From Pseudomonas sp. LBUM920 (GTDB lineage: Bacteria; Pseudomonadota; Gammaproteobacteria; Pseudomonadales; Pseudomonadaceae): a stretch of DNA of 64,000 nt. The stretch is from contig NZ_CP027762.1 in NCBI RefSeq assembly GCF_003852315.1, positions 5,747,501 to 5,811,500 on the forward strand, read 5' to 3'. The notes beneath the pieces were generated by a model that saw nothing but the letters and a program-made list of their open reading frames with translations, did no database searches and had not been told where the DNA came from. This document shows positions 52,650 to 60,095 of this stretch, in pieces. Made by a program: the position numbers and the translations under genes. The number at the start of each line of letters is the position of its first letter. Within the stretch, counting starts at the first letter, position 1.

Positions 52650-53302
52650 CGCCACCGCTGGACCTGCAACGCGCCCTGAGCGCGCTGATCGGCGACGCGC
52701 AACTGATGCCCTGCCCGCTGCCGGGCACCGCGCTGTCGTTGTGGCTGCTGGACGCGGACAATATGGACCGCGCCTTCAGCCAGGAAGAAACCCGGCGCAT
52801 TCTGCATGAACCGCCCTACTGGAGTTTTTGCTGGGCCAGCGGCCTGGCGCTGGCGCGTTACCTGGCGGCGAACCCCGAGTGGGTTGCCGGCAAGCGCGTG
52901 CTGGATTTTGGCGCAGGCTCTGGCGTGGCCGCAATTGCCGCCGTCAAGGCGGGCGCGCTGGAAGTGGTCGCGTGTGATTTAGACCCGCTGGCGTTGGCAT
53001 CCTGCAGGGCGAATGCCGAACTCAATGGCGTGGAACTGCGTTATTCAGCCGACTTTTTCGCCGAAGCCGATCGCTTTGACCTGATCCTGGTGGCCGACGT
53101 GCTTTACGACCGCGCCAACCTGCCGCTGCTTGATCAATTCCTGACGCGCGGCCGTGAAGCACTGGTAGCAGACTCGCGCGTGCGCGACTTCCAGCACCCG
53201 GCTTATCAGCGCCTGGAAGTCCTTGATGCCCTGACCCTGCCAGACCTGGCCGAGCCTTGGGAGTTTCGCAAGGTGAGCCTGTACCATTCGCGGCGCGCTT
53301 AA
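52646..53302 (+). CDS. Class I SAM-dependent methyltransferase (ETF-beta lysine methyltransferase-like)
   Basis: 218-residue methyltransferase of the seven-beta-strand type. Motif I RVLDFGAGSGVAAIAAVKAG lies at about 83-102, the acidic post-I residue in VVACDLDPLAL, and motif IV/post-IV in LILVADVLYDR. The PPYWSFCWASGLALARYL segment before motif I is characteristic of METTL20/ETFBKMT-type and related protein lysine methyltransferases. Substrate unproven. Start overlaps the YbaY gene. Confidence 0.85.
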   Translation: MTPPLDLQRALSALIGDAQLMPCPLPGTALSLWLLDADNMDRAFSQEETRRILHEPPYWSFCWASGLALARYLAANPEWVAGKRVLDFGAGSGVAAIAAVKAGALEVVACDLDPLALASCRANAELNGVELRYSADFFAEADRFDLILVADVLYDRANLPLLDQFLTRGREALVADSRVRDFQHPAYQRLEVLDALTLPDLAEPWEFRKVSLYHSRRA

Positions 53303-53306
53303 GGCC

Positions 53307-53370
53307 ATCGCGGGCAAGCCCGCGCCCACAAGGGAATGCGGTCAAGTGTGGGCGCGGGCTTGCCCGCGAT
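53307..53370. repeat. REP-like perfect 24-bp inverted repeat
   Basis: 53307-53330 and 53347-53370 are exact complements around GCGGGCAAGCCCGCGCCCAC, with a 16-bp spacer. This tighter form differs from the spaced doublets elsewhere in the window and may act as a terminator for the methyltransferase gene. Confidence 0.85.
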
Positions 53371-53429
53371 AGCGATCTGGACTCCATCACCTTATAGTTG
53401 CCCCATTCCCGCTTTATTCGAGACGCCCC

Positions 53430-54302
53430 ATGAGTGAGCCCACGCCGTACATCTTCGACGTCACCACCGCCACCTTCGACCAGGCAGTGATCCAGAACTC
53501 CTTCGAGAAACCCGTGCTGGTGGATTTCTGGGCGGAGTGGTGCGCGCCGTGCAAGGCGCTGATGCCAATGTTGGCGAAAATTGCCGAGAGTTATCAGGGT
53601 GAGTTGCTGCTGGCCAAGGTCGATTGCGAGGCTGAGCAGGATATCGTCGCGCGCTTTGGCATTCAGAGCCTGCCCACCGTGGTGCTGTTCAAGGACGGCC
53701 AACCGGTGGACGGGTTTGCCGGCGCGCAGCCGGAGTCGGCGGTGCGCGCAATGCTGGAGCCGCACGTGCAGATGCCACCACCGGCGGCGGCTGATCCGCT
53801 GGAGCAGGCCCAGGCGCTGTTTGCCGAAGGCCGCATCAGCGATGCCGAAGCCGTGCTGGTGACGCTGCTGGGTGAAGACAACACCAACGCCGGCGCGCTG
53901 ATCCTGTACGCGCGCTGCCTGGCCGAGCGAGGTGAACTGAGCGAAGCCCAGGCCGTGCTCGACGCCGTGAAAAGCGACGACCACAAGGCCGCCCTCGCCG
54001 GCGCCAAGGCGCAAATCACGTTCCTGCGCCAAGCCGCCGAGCTGCCGGACGCCGCCGACTTGAAAAGCCGCCTGGCGCAAAACCCGCAGGATGATGAGGC
54101 GGCCTATCAGCTGGCAATTCAGCAATTGGCACGCCAGCAATACGACGCGGCGCTGGAAGGCCTGCTCAAGCTGTTTATCCGCAACCGCAGCTACAGCGAG
54201 GGCTTGCCGCACAAGACTTTGCTGCAGGTGTTCGAACTGCTCGGCAATGACCACCCGCTGGTCACCGCGTACCGCCGCAAATTGTTTGCTGCGCTGTACT
54301 AA
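53430..54302 (+). CDS. CnoX-like thioredoxin with TPR tail
   Basis: 290-residue protein with an N-terminal thioredoxin domain (WAEWCAPCKALMPML, active site C38-A-P-C41) and a C-terminal TPR-like helical region (about 125-290; EQAQALFAEGRISDAEAVLV, DDEAAYQLAIQQLARQQYDAAL). This is the YbbN/CnoX architecture, a chaperedoxin that protects clients from oxidation and passes them to GroEL. E. coli CnoX has lost the first active-site Cys; this protein retains a full CXXC, so it may have reductase activity. Confidence 0.9.
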   Translation: MSEPTPYIFDVTTATFDQAVIQNSFEKPVLVDFWAEWCAPCKALMPMLAKIAESYQGELLLAKVDCEAEQDIVARFGIQSLPTVVLFKDGQPVDGFAGAQPESAVRAMLEPHVQMPPPAAADPLEQAQALFAEGRISDAEAVLVTLLGEDNTNAGALILYARCLAERGELSEAQAVLDAVKSDDHKAALAGAKAQITFLRQAAELPDAADLKSRLAQNPQDDEAAYQLAIQQLARQQYDAALEGLLKLFIRNRSYSEGLPHKTLLQVFELLGNDHPLVTAYRRKLFAALY

Positions 54303-54640
54303 TCGCCGATCCAGCTGTACAGCGGCGTGTCCCCGCCGCTGGTCACTTTCACGCGGGCGCTATGGCGCAAACGCACCAGCAGGCGCTTGCCTGATGCGGC
54401 GTCACCGGCCAAGCCTTCCAGCTGATCGAGCAATTCCAGCCCGTTGAGTTGCCCGGCCTTGCGCAACAGGTCCTGGGCGCTCTGCCACAGATCATCAGTG
54501 TGTTTGACCGGCGCGACAGCGGGCGCGCTCGGCGTGGGCGCGGCCTGCAACTGGGCGCCCAATCGCGCCCAATCGCCGTCGTCCAGCTCCAGGGTCAAGT
54601 CCACCGGCATGTCGCCGACAGTTCCACGAATTCGCAACAT
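54299..54640 (-). CDS. Conserved hypothetical protein
   Basis: 113-residue protein (MLRIRGTVGDMPVDLTLELD, QSAQDLLRKAGQLNGLELLD, a C-terminal basic strand RLLVRLRHSARVKV). No recognised domain. It converges on the thioredoxin gene with a four-base overlap of stop codons. The ATG at 54640 is preferred; the frame upstream is long but not protein-like and runs over the Zur-like site. Confidence 0.65.
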   Translation of the reverse strand: MLRIRGTVGDMPVDLTLELDDGDWARLGAQLQAAPTPSAPAVAPVKHTDDLWQSAQDLLRKAGQLNGLELLDQLEGLAGDAASGKRLLVRLRHSARVKVTSGGDTPLYSWIGD

Positions 54641-54723
54641 CGTCCTTACTCCTGCACTTTTCTGACGGGCATGCTCCCACGCGGCTTGCGCAACGCCAAG
54701 CGGGCGGTCAAACTCTGGCACTA

Positions 54724-54745
54724 TTGTTATAAGATCACATAACAA
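54724..54745. promoter_or_regulatory. Candidate Zur operator before the zinc ABC operon
   Basis: TTGTTAT and ATAACAA form a perfect 7-bp inverted repeat with an eight-base spacer, 26 bp upstream of the His-rich protein start. The GTTAT..ATAAC arms match Zur half-sites, although the usual spacer is shorter. The corresponding P. aeruginosa genes are zinc-responsive. Confidence 0.5.
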
Positions 54746-54770
54746 AACCTTCATGTTCTGGAGCCTTCTC

Positions 54771-55379
54771 ATGCGCCGTCTGCTGCTTGCTTTGCCGTTT
54801 GCCCTGCTGCCACTGGCAGTTGCCCATGCTCACGATGATCACGAACATGAGCACGGCAGCCTCGGCGCCCACGAGCATGGCGTTGGGCGTCTCAATGCGG
54901 TACTCGACGGTCAGGCACTTGAGCTGGAATTTGACAGCCCGGCCATGAACCTCGTGGGTTTTGAACACCAGGCCAGCACGCCCGCCGACAAGTCCAAGGT
55001 TGCCGCAGCCCGCAAGTCACTGGAAAACCCACTGGCCCTGTTCAATGTGCCCAAGGCCGCCGGTTGCGTGCTTAGCACCCAGGAACTCAACAGCCCGCTG
55101 TTCGGCGACAAGCCGGAAGCCGACCATGACGACGACGATGATGATGAACACGCCACCGACGGCAAAGGCGCAGCCGCCCACGAACATCATCATGACCACA
55201 GCGAAATCCACGCCCACTACCAGTTCACCTGCGCCACGCCGACGGCCTTGAGCAACCTCGACCTTACTCAGGTGTTCAAGACCTTCCCCGCCACTCAGAA
55301 GATTCAGGTACAACTGATCGGCCCAAGCGGCCAGCAAGGTGTGGAAGCCACGGCACAGGCAGCTACCCTGACATTCTGA
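54771..55379 (+). CDS. DUF2796 His-rich periplasmic zinc-binding protein (ZrgA-like)
   Basis: 202-residue exported protein with signal peptide (about 1-19, ending AVAHA) followed by a His/Asp/Glu-rich start (HDDHEHEHG, HEHG) and a second metal-binding stretch (DHDDDDDDEHA, HEHHHDHSEIHAH). DUF2796 proteins such as ZrgA of Vibrio act with an ABC transporter in zinc uptake. The ATG at 54771 follows GGAG and gives a clean signal peptide. First gene of an operon with ABC ATPase, permease and DUF3299 protein. Confidence 0.85.
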   Translation: MRRLLLALPFALLPLAVAHAHDDHEHEHGSLGAHEHGVGRLNAVLDGQALELEFDSPAMNLVGFEHQASTPADKSKVAAARKSLENPLALFNVPKAAGCVLSTQELNSPLFGDKPEADHDDDDDDEHATDGKGAAAHEHHHDHSEIHAHYQFTCATPTALSNLDLTQVFKTFPATQKIQVQLIGPSGQQGVEATAQAATLTF

Positions 55380-55396
55380 TTTGAAAACCCAATCAC

Positions 55397-55485
55397 TGTG
55401 GGAGCTGGCTTGCCTGCGATGCAGACGACTCGGTCAGTCAGATGCACCGCGTTGATGCCATCGCAGGCAAGCCAGCTCCCACATT
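55397..55485. repeat. REP doublet inside the zinc operon
   Basis: TGTGGGAGCTGGCTTGCCTGCG and its inverted copy with about 45 bp between. It separates the DUF2796 gene from the ABC ATPase gene and could stabilise the upstream mRNA. Confidence 0.85.
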
Positions 55486-55527
55486 GGATCGGCGCCACGC
55501 TCTACAACCAGGCGATATTGATTTCAC

Positions 55528-56238
55528 ATGACCCAAGCACTGATCGAACTGTCTGACCTGGGCTTCAACTGGCCCGGTCACCCACAGTTACTGGACATCC
55601 CCGCGTTTAGCCTGCAAGCAGGCGAAACCCTGTTTCTCAAAGGCCCGAGCGGCAGCGGCAAAACCACGTTGCTCGGCCTGCTTGGCGGCGTGCAAAAACC
55701 CAGCCGGGGCAGCATCCGCCTGCTCGGCCAGGAGCTGACCGAACTCTCGGCCGGCGCCCGCGACCGCTTTCGTGTGGACCACACCGGCTACATCTTCCAG
55801 CAGTTCAACCTGCTGCCGTTTCTGTCGGTGCGCGAGAACGTCGAGTTGCCTTGCCACTTTTCCAAGCTGCGCGCGCAACGCGCGGTTCAGCGCCACCGCA
55901 GTGTCGACCAAGCCGCTGCGACCTTGCTGGCGCATTTGGGCTTGAAGGACAAAGACCTGCTGGAACGCCGCGCCGACTCACTGTCCATCGGCCAACAACA
56001 ACGCGTCGCCGCCGCCCGCGCGCTGATCGGCCAACCGGAACTGGTGATCGCCGACGAACCCACCTCGGCGCTGGACTACGACGCCCGCGAGGCTTTCATT
56101 CAATTGCTGTTCGCCGAATGCCGCGACGCTGGCGCCAGCCTGCTGTTTGTCAGCCATGACCAGAGCCTCGCGCCGCTGTTCGACCGCCACCTGTCGCTGG
56201 CCGAACTCAATCGCGCCGCCACGCCCGCAGAGGTTTGA
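55528..56238 (+). CDS. ABC transporter ATP-binding protein (LolD/MacB type)
   Basis: 236-residue ATPase: Walker A GPSGSGKTTLLGLLGG, Q-loop FQQFNLLPFLSV, signature LSIGQQQRVAAARAL, Walker B LVIADEPTSALD and H-loop FVSHD. It belongs to the MacB/LolD-like class that pairs with FtsX-type permeases. It partners the next gene, with which the stop and start nearly touch (TGAGATG). Role in zinc acquisition follows from the DUF2796 neighbour and is inference. Confidence 0.92.
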   Translation: MTQALIELSDLGFNWPGHPQLLDIPAFSLQAGETLFLKGPSGSGKTTLLGLLGGVQKPSRGSIRLLGQELTELSAGARDRFRVDHTGYIFQQFNLLPFLSVRENVELPCHFSKLRAQRAVQRHRSVDQAAATLLAHLGLKDKDLLERRADSLSIGQQQRVAAARALIGQPELVIADEPTSALDYDAREAFIQLLFAECRDAGASLLFVSHDQSLAPLFDRHLSLAELNRAATPAEV

Positions 56239-56239
56239 G

Positions 56240-57505
56240 ATGTATTTGTTTCGTCTAGCCATGGCCAGCCTGGCTAACCGCCGCTTTACCGCGATCCTCA
56301 CCGCCTTTGCCATCGCGCTGTCAGTCTGTTTGTTGCTCGCGGTGGAGCGCGTGCGGGTTGAGGCGCGCAACAGTTTTGCCAGCACCATCAGCGGCACCGA
56401 CCTGATCGTCGGCGCGCGTTCGGGCTCGGTCAACTTGCTGCTGTACTCGGTGTTCCGTATCGGCAATGCCACCAACAACATCCGTTGGGACAGCTATGAG
56501 CACTTCGCCGCCAGCCCGCAGGTGAAATGGGCGATCCCGATTTCCCTCGGCGACTCGCACCGCGGCTATCGGGTGATGGGCACCAACCAATCCTACTTCG
56601 AGCATTACCAATACGGTCGCAAACAGAACCTCGAACTGGCCAGCGGCCGCGCCTTTGCCACCGACCCGTTTGAAGTGGTGCTCGGTGCCGAAGTCGCCGA
56701 GGCGCTGCATTACACGCTGGGCGACAAGCTGGTGCTGGCCCACGGTGTCGCGGTGGTCAGCCTGGTCAAGCACGATGACAAACCGTTCACCGTGGTCGGT
56801 ATTTTGAAACGCACCGGCACGCCGGTGGACCGCACGCTGCACATCAGCCTGGGCGGCATGGAAGCCATTCACATCGACTGGCACAACGGCGTGCCGGCCC
56901 AGGGCAAAGGCCGCATCAGTGCCGATCAGGCGCGCAACATGGACCTCACGCCACAGGCCATCACCGCGTTTATGCTCGGCCTGAACAACAAGATTTCCAC
57001 CTTCGCCCTGCAACGCGAAATCAATGAATTCCGTGGCGAGCCGATGCTGGCGATATTGCCGGGCGTGGCCCTGCAAGAGTTGTGGAGCATGATGGGCACC
57101 GCCGAAAAAGCGCTGTTCGTGATCTCGCTTTTCGTGGTGCTGACCGGTTTGATCGGGATGCTCACGGCGATCCTCACCAGCCTCAACGAGCGCCGCCGTG
57201 AAATGGCAATTTTGCGCTCGGTGGGCGCGCGGCCGTGGCACATCGCAACGCTGCTGATCTTTGAAGCCTTCGCCCTGGCCTTGTCCGGCGTGGTCGCTGG
57301 CGTCGGCTTGTTGTACGTGTGCATCGCCGCCTCGCGCGGGTATTTGCAGGCCAATTACGGCCTGGACCTGCCGATGTCATGGCCGAGCGAATATGAATGG
57401 ACCTTGCTCGCCGGCATCCTCGCGGCGGCGCTGTTAATGGGCAGCGTGCCCGCGTGGCGCGCCTATCGACAATCACTGGCCGATGGCCTGTCCATACGTT
57501 TATGA
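56240..57505 (+). CDS. FtsX/MacB-type ABC transporter permease
   Basis: 421-residue permease with one N-terminal membrane helix (FTAILTAFAIALSVCLLLAV), a large periplasmic MacB-like domain (about 40-270) and three C-terminal helices, including the family segment LNERRREMAILRSVGARPWHI. This topology is that of mechanotransmitting exporters/lipoprotein transporters rather than classical ZnuB importers, which is notable for an operon linked to zinc. The next gene starts within a few bases of its stop. Confidence 0.9.
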   Translation: MYLFRLAMASLANRRFTAILTAFAIALSVCLLLAVERVRVEARNSFASTISGTDLIVGARSGSVNLLLYSVFRIGNATNNIRWDSYEHFAASPQVKWAIPISLGDSHRGYRVMGTNQSYFEHYQYGRKQNLELASGRAFATDPFEVVLGAEVAEALHYTLGDKLVLAHGVAVVSLVKHDDKPFTVVGILKRTGTPVDRTLHISLGGMEAIHIDWHNGVPAQGKGRISADQARNMDLTPQAITAFMLGLNNKISTFALQREINEFRGEPMLAILPGVALQELWSMMGTAEKALFVISLFVVLTGLIGMLTAILTSLNERRREMAILRSVGARPWHIATLLIFEAFALALSGVVAGVGLLYVCIAASRGYLQANYGLDLPMSWPSEYEWTLLAGILAAALLMGSVPAWRAYRQSLADGLSIRL

Positions 57506-57516
57506 GGAAGGCTTCG

Positions 57517-58038
57517 ATGCGTCGCGCCCTGTTTGCAATGTTGCTGTTGGTGGCAGTGCCCGTCTGGGCCGAAGACCAGCCCAAGGATCTGTCATGGCAG
57601 GAGATGATCCCCCCGGACGCGCCGCCGGAAATCCCCAACATGAAACCGCTGCACGACCTGTCGAACATGGCCGACGCGCTGTCGGTCGAGTCGGCGCCGG
57701 CCGCCAAGCAGGATTTGCCCAATGCGCCGGTGGTGCAAAGCCTGGACGGCAAGCACATCCGTTTGCCGGGTTACATCGTGCCGCTGGAAGTCAGCGAAGA
57801 AGGCCGCACCACCGAGTTTTTGCTGGTGCCGTATTTCGGCGCGTGCATCCACGTACCGCCGCCGCCCTCGAACCAGATCGTGCATGTGAAAAGCGAAGTC
57901 GGGGTGAAACTCGATGAGTTGTATCAGCCGTACTGGATCGAAGGCGCGATGCAGGTCAAGCCGTCATCCAGCGAACTGGCCGACGCCGGTTATCAAATGG
58001 ATGCCGACAAGATTTATGTCTACGAGCTGCAGGAATAG
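57517..58038 (+). CDS. DUF3299 family exported protein
   Basis: 173-residue protein with a signal peptide (MRRALFAMLLLVAVPVWA). The core PGYIVPLEVSEEGRTTEFLL, VPYFGACIHVPPPPSNQIVH is the DUF3299 pattern, with Cys/His residues that might bind a metal. The ATG at 57517 has GAGGAAGG seven to fourteen bases upstream; an alternative ATG at 57502 overlaps the permease stop. Last gene of the zinc-type operon. Confidence 0.87.
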   Translation: MRRALFAMLLLVAVPVWAEDQPKDLSWQEMIPPDAPPEIPNMKPLHDLSNMADALSVESAPAAKQDLPNAPVVQSLDGKHIRLPGYIVPLEVSEEGRTTEFLLVPYFGACIHVPPPPSNQIVHVKSEVGVKLDELYQPYWIEGAMQVKPSSSELADAGYQMDADKIYVYELQE

Positions 58039-58056
58039 GGGCTGATCGCCCTTTCA

Positions 58057-58070
58057 TTGAGCTGAGTCAA
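58057..58070. promoter_or_regulatory. Candidate ANR/FNR box before oprG
   Basis: TTGAG-CTGA-GTCAA is a symmetric TTGA-N6-TCAA site matching the ANR consensus TTGAT-N4-ATCAA at 8 of 10 positions. A TACCAT at 58092-58097 could be the -10 element at the spacing of a class II activated promoter. OprG is known to be ANR-induced in P. aeruginosa. Confidence 0.5.
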
Positions 58071-58133
58071 AGGATCGAACGGAACGATCTTTACCATTGG
58101 ACGTACAACTTTTAACGTCCTTTTGGAGCTCCC

Positions 58134-58832
58134 ATGAACAAGTCTCTGCTCGGCGCGTCCCTCTTCGCGCTCGCCCTCGCCGCCCCTGCCGTCCACGCTC
58201 ACGAAGCGGGCGACATTCTGATTCGCGCCGGTGCAATTACCGTGAATCCGAAAGCTGACAGCGGCCATGTGAAGGTTGATCAGGGCCCATTGGCGGGCAC
58301 CAACCTGGGCGGCAAGGCGACCATGAGCAGCGACACCCAACTGGGTTTGAACTTCGCCTACATGCTGACCAACCACGTCGGTATCGAGCTGCTGGCGGCC
58401 ACGCCGTTCGAGCACGATGTGAAGATCAAGAACACCGCCCTCGGCGCCGCCAATGGCAAGCTCGGCAGCCTCAAGCACCTGCCGCCAACCTTGAGCGTCG
58501 TGTACTACCCGCTGGATAGCAAATCCGCCTTTCAGCCGTACGTGGGCGCCGGCATCAACTACACCTGGATCTACGACGAGCACGTCGGCAGCCGCGCCGA
58601 ACAAGCCGGTTTCAGCAACTTCAAGGCCGAAAACTCCTGGGGCTGGGCCGCACAGATAGGCGCCGACTACATGATCAATGACAAGTGGATGATCAACGCC
58701 CAGGCGCGCTACATCGACATCAGCACCAAGGCCACCGTCGATAACAACGCGCTGGGCCAAGGCACACGCGCCAAGGTCAATGTGGACGTCGACCCGATGG
58801 TTTACATGGTGGGTATCGGCTACAAGTTCTAA
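58134..58832 (+). CDS. oprG: OmpW-family outer-membrane protein OprG
   Basis: 232-residue eight-stranded beta-barrel protein: signal peptide (about 1-22, ending AVHA), N-terminal HEAGDILIRAGAITVNP, NFAYMLTNHVGIELLAATPF, the proline-containing HLPPTLSVVYYP, and C-terminal GIGYKF with terminal Phe required for barrel assembly. OmpW/OprG barrels let small hydrophobic molecules cross the outer membrane laterally. GGAG lies upstream of the ATG. Confidence 0.93.
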   Translation: MNKSLLGASLFALALAAPAVHAHEAGDILIRAGAITVNPKADSGHVKVDQGPLAGTNLGGKATMSSDTQLGLNFAYMLTNHVGIELLAATPFEHDVKIKNTALGAANGKLGSLKHLPPTLSVVYYPLDSKSAFQPYVGAGINYTWIYDEHVGSRAEQAGFSNFKAENSWGWAAQIGADYMINDKWMINAQARYIDISTKATVDNNALGQGTRAKVNVDVDPMVYMVGIGYKF

Positions 58833-58850
58833 GTCACACGGCATAACCCA

Positions 58851-58940
58851 TGTGGGAGCGGGCTTGCTCGCGAAAGTGCAGGGTCAGTCGACTGATGTGT
58901 TGACTGACCTTGCCCATTCGCGAGCAAGCCCGCTCCCACA
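58851..58940. repeat. REP doublet after oprG
   Basis: TGTGGGAGCGGGCTTGCTCGCG and its inverted copy enclose about 46 bp with an inner GGTCAGTC/GACTGACC stem. Confidence 0.85.
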
Positions 58941-58954
58941 TTTGGTTTTATAGC

Positions 58955-59064
58955 GTGTCAGCTGTGGCGGTAGAACCTGTCGGGCATCGCAGGCAGGCCA
59001 GCTCCCACACAAAACCGGCTCCCACATTCCGGTTTTGTGTGGTGTCAGCTGTGGCGGTAGAACC
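58955..59064. repeat. 23-bp direct repeat around a perfect 14-bp hairpin
   Basis: 58955-58977 equals 59042-59064 over 23 bp (contains GTCAGCTGTGGCGGTAGAAC); the second copy includes the 3' end of the epimerase gene. Between them CCACACAAAACCGG (59005-59018) pairs perfectly with 59029-59042 and may serve as its terminator. A stray REP half-copy lies at about 58990-59006. Confidence 0.75.
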
Positions 59065-59929
59065 GATCCAGCAACGCCGGTAACCCGGCCCGCCACGCTC
59101 GAGGCTTGATGCCAAAGGTGTGCAGGATTTTCTTGCAGGCCAGCACCGCGTGTTGCGGTTCATCTGCCGCATCCGGGCGTGCCGCGTGAGCCTGGGCGGT
59201 AGGCGACTCGATCGCCAGCGGGTGGAAATTGCGCGCTTCGGTAAGGATCGCCTGGCCCAGCGCCAACGGTGTGGTCGCCTCGTGCCCGGCGTAGTGATAC
59301 GTGCCCCACAGCGGTGCCGCGCAATCAAGTTGCTTGAGCACCGAGATGATCACCCGCGCAGCATCGTCCACGGGCGTCGGGTTGCCCCGGCGATCATCGG
59401 CCATCAGCAACTCGTCCGGCTTCTCGGCCCGCGCCAAAAAGCGCCCGAGCGTGCCGTCGACGCTGTCATCCAGCAGCCAACCAAAACGCAGCAGCACATG
59501 CTGCGGGCAGGTGGCGCGCACGCTTTGTTCGATGCGCCACAACGCCTGGCCGCGCAGGCCCAGGGGCACCGGCTCGTCTTTCTCGCTGTAGGCGGTGGCG
59601 CGGGAGCCATCGAACACGCGGTAGCTGGACGGTTGCAGCAAGGTGATGTTGTGGTGCTGGCACAGCTCGGCCAGGCGCTCGATGGCGAATTCCTGAGCGG
59701 CCAAACGGCTTTCGCTGACCGCTTCGGCCTGAAACCAGTCGAAATAGTAGGCGAGGTTGATCAACGCATCGGGACGGGTGTCGTCGAGCAATTGGGTCAG
59801 GCTCGCGGCATCCCAGCCGTCTTGGGGCGGTTTGGGTGCGAGGAAACCGATGTCTTCCTCTGCACCGAGGCGAATCAGCGCTTGCCCGAGGGCATTCCCG
59901 CCGCCCAGTAACATAAGGCGCATTCGCAT
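59045..59929 (-). CDS. RmlD/NAD-dependent epimerase-like sugar nucleotide protein
   Basis: 294-residue short-chain dehydrogenase-type protein with an N-terminal Rossmann glycine motif MLLGGGNALGQALIRLG, a DALINLAYYFDWF strand, and the RmlD-like segments YSEKDEPVPLGLRGQALWRIE and RFGWLLDDSVDGTLGRFL. The usual YxxxK catalytic pair is not clearly present (SYRVFDG; GLRGQALW), so catalysis may differ. It corresponds in position to P. aeruginosa PA4068. Substrate unknown. Confidence 0.8.
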   Translation of the reverse strand: MRMRLMLLGGGNALGQALIRLGAEEDIGFLAPKPPQDGWDAASLTQLLDDTRPDALINLAYYFDWFQAEAVSESRLAAQEFAIERLAELCQHHNITLLQPSSYRVFDGSRATAYSEKDEPVPLGLRGQALWRIEQSVRATCPQHVLLRFGWLLDDSVDGTLGRFLARAEKPDELLMADDRRGNPTPVDDAARVIISVLKQLDCAAPLWGTYHYAGHEATTPLALGQAILTEARNFHPLAIESPTAQAHAARPDAADEPQHAVLACKKILHTFGIKPRAWRAGLPALLDRFYRHS

Positions 59930-60095
59930 AGAGTGTGCAGGCCCGGTCTGTTTGGAACGATGGTTATTGTCGGCAGGCGGATGAAGCCGGCCGTAGGTTT
60001 ATTCCAGAATCGTTGCATTTTGCGGGTTTGTAGCGCAACCGTCACGGATAAAGTGCGGGGTTGCAACTTGGCACCGCCGGTTGCATATAAGGGGT

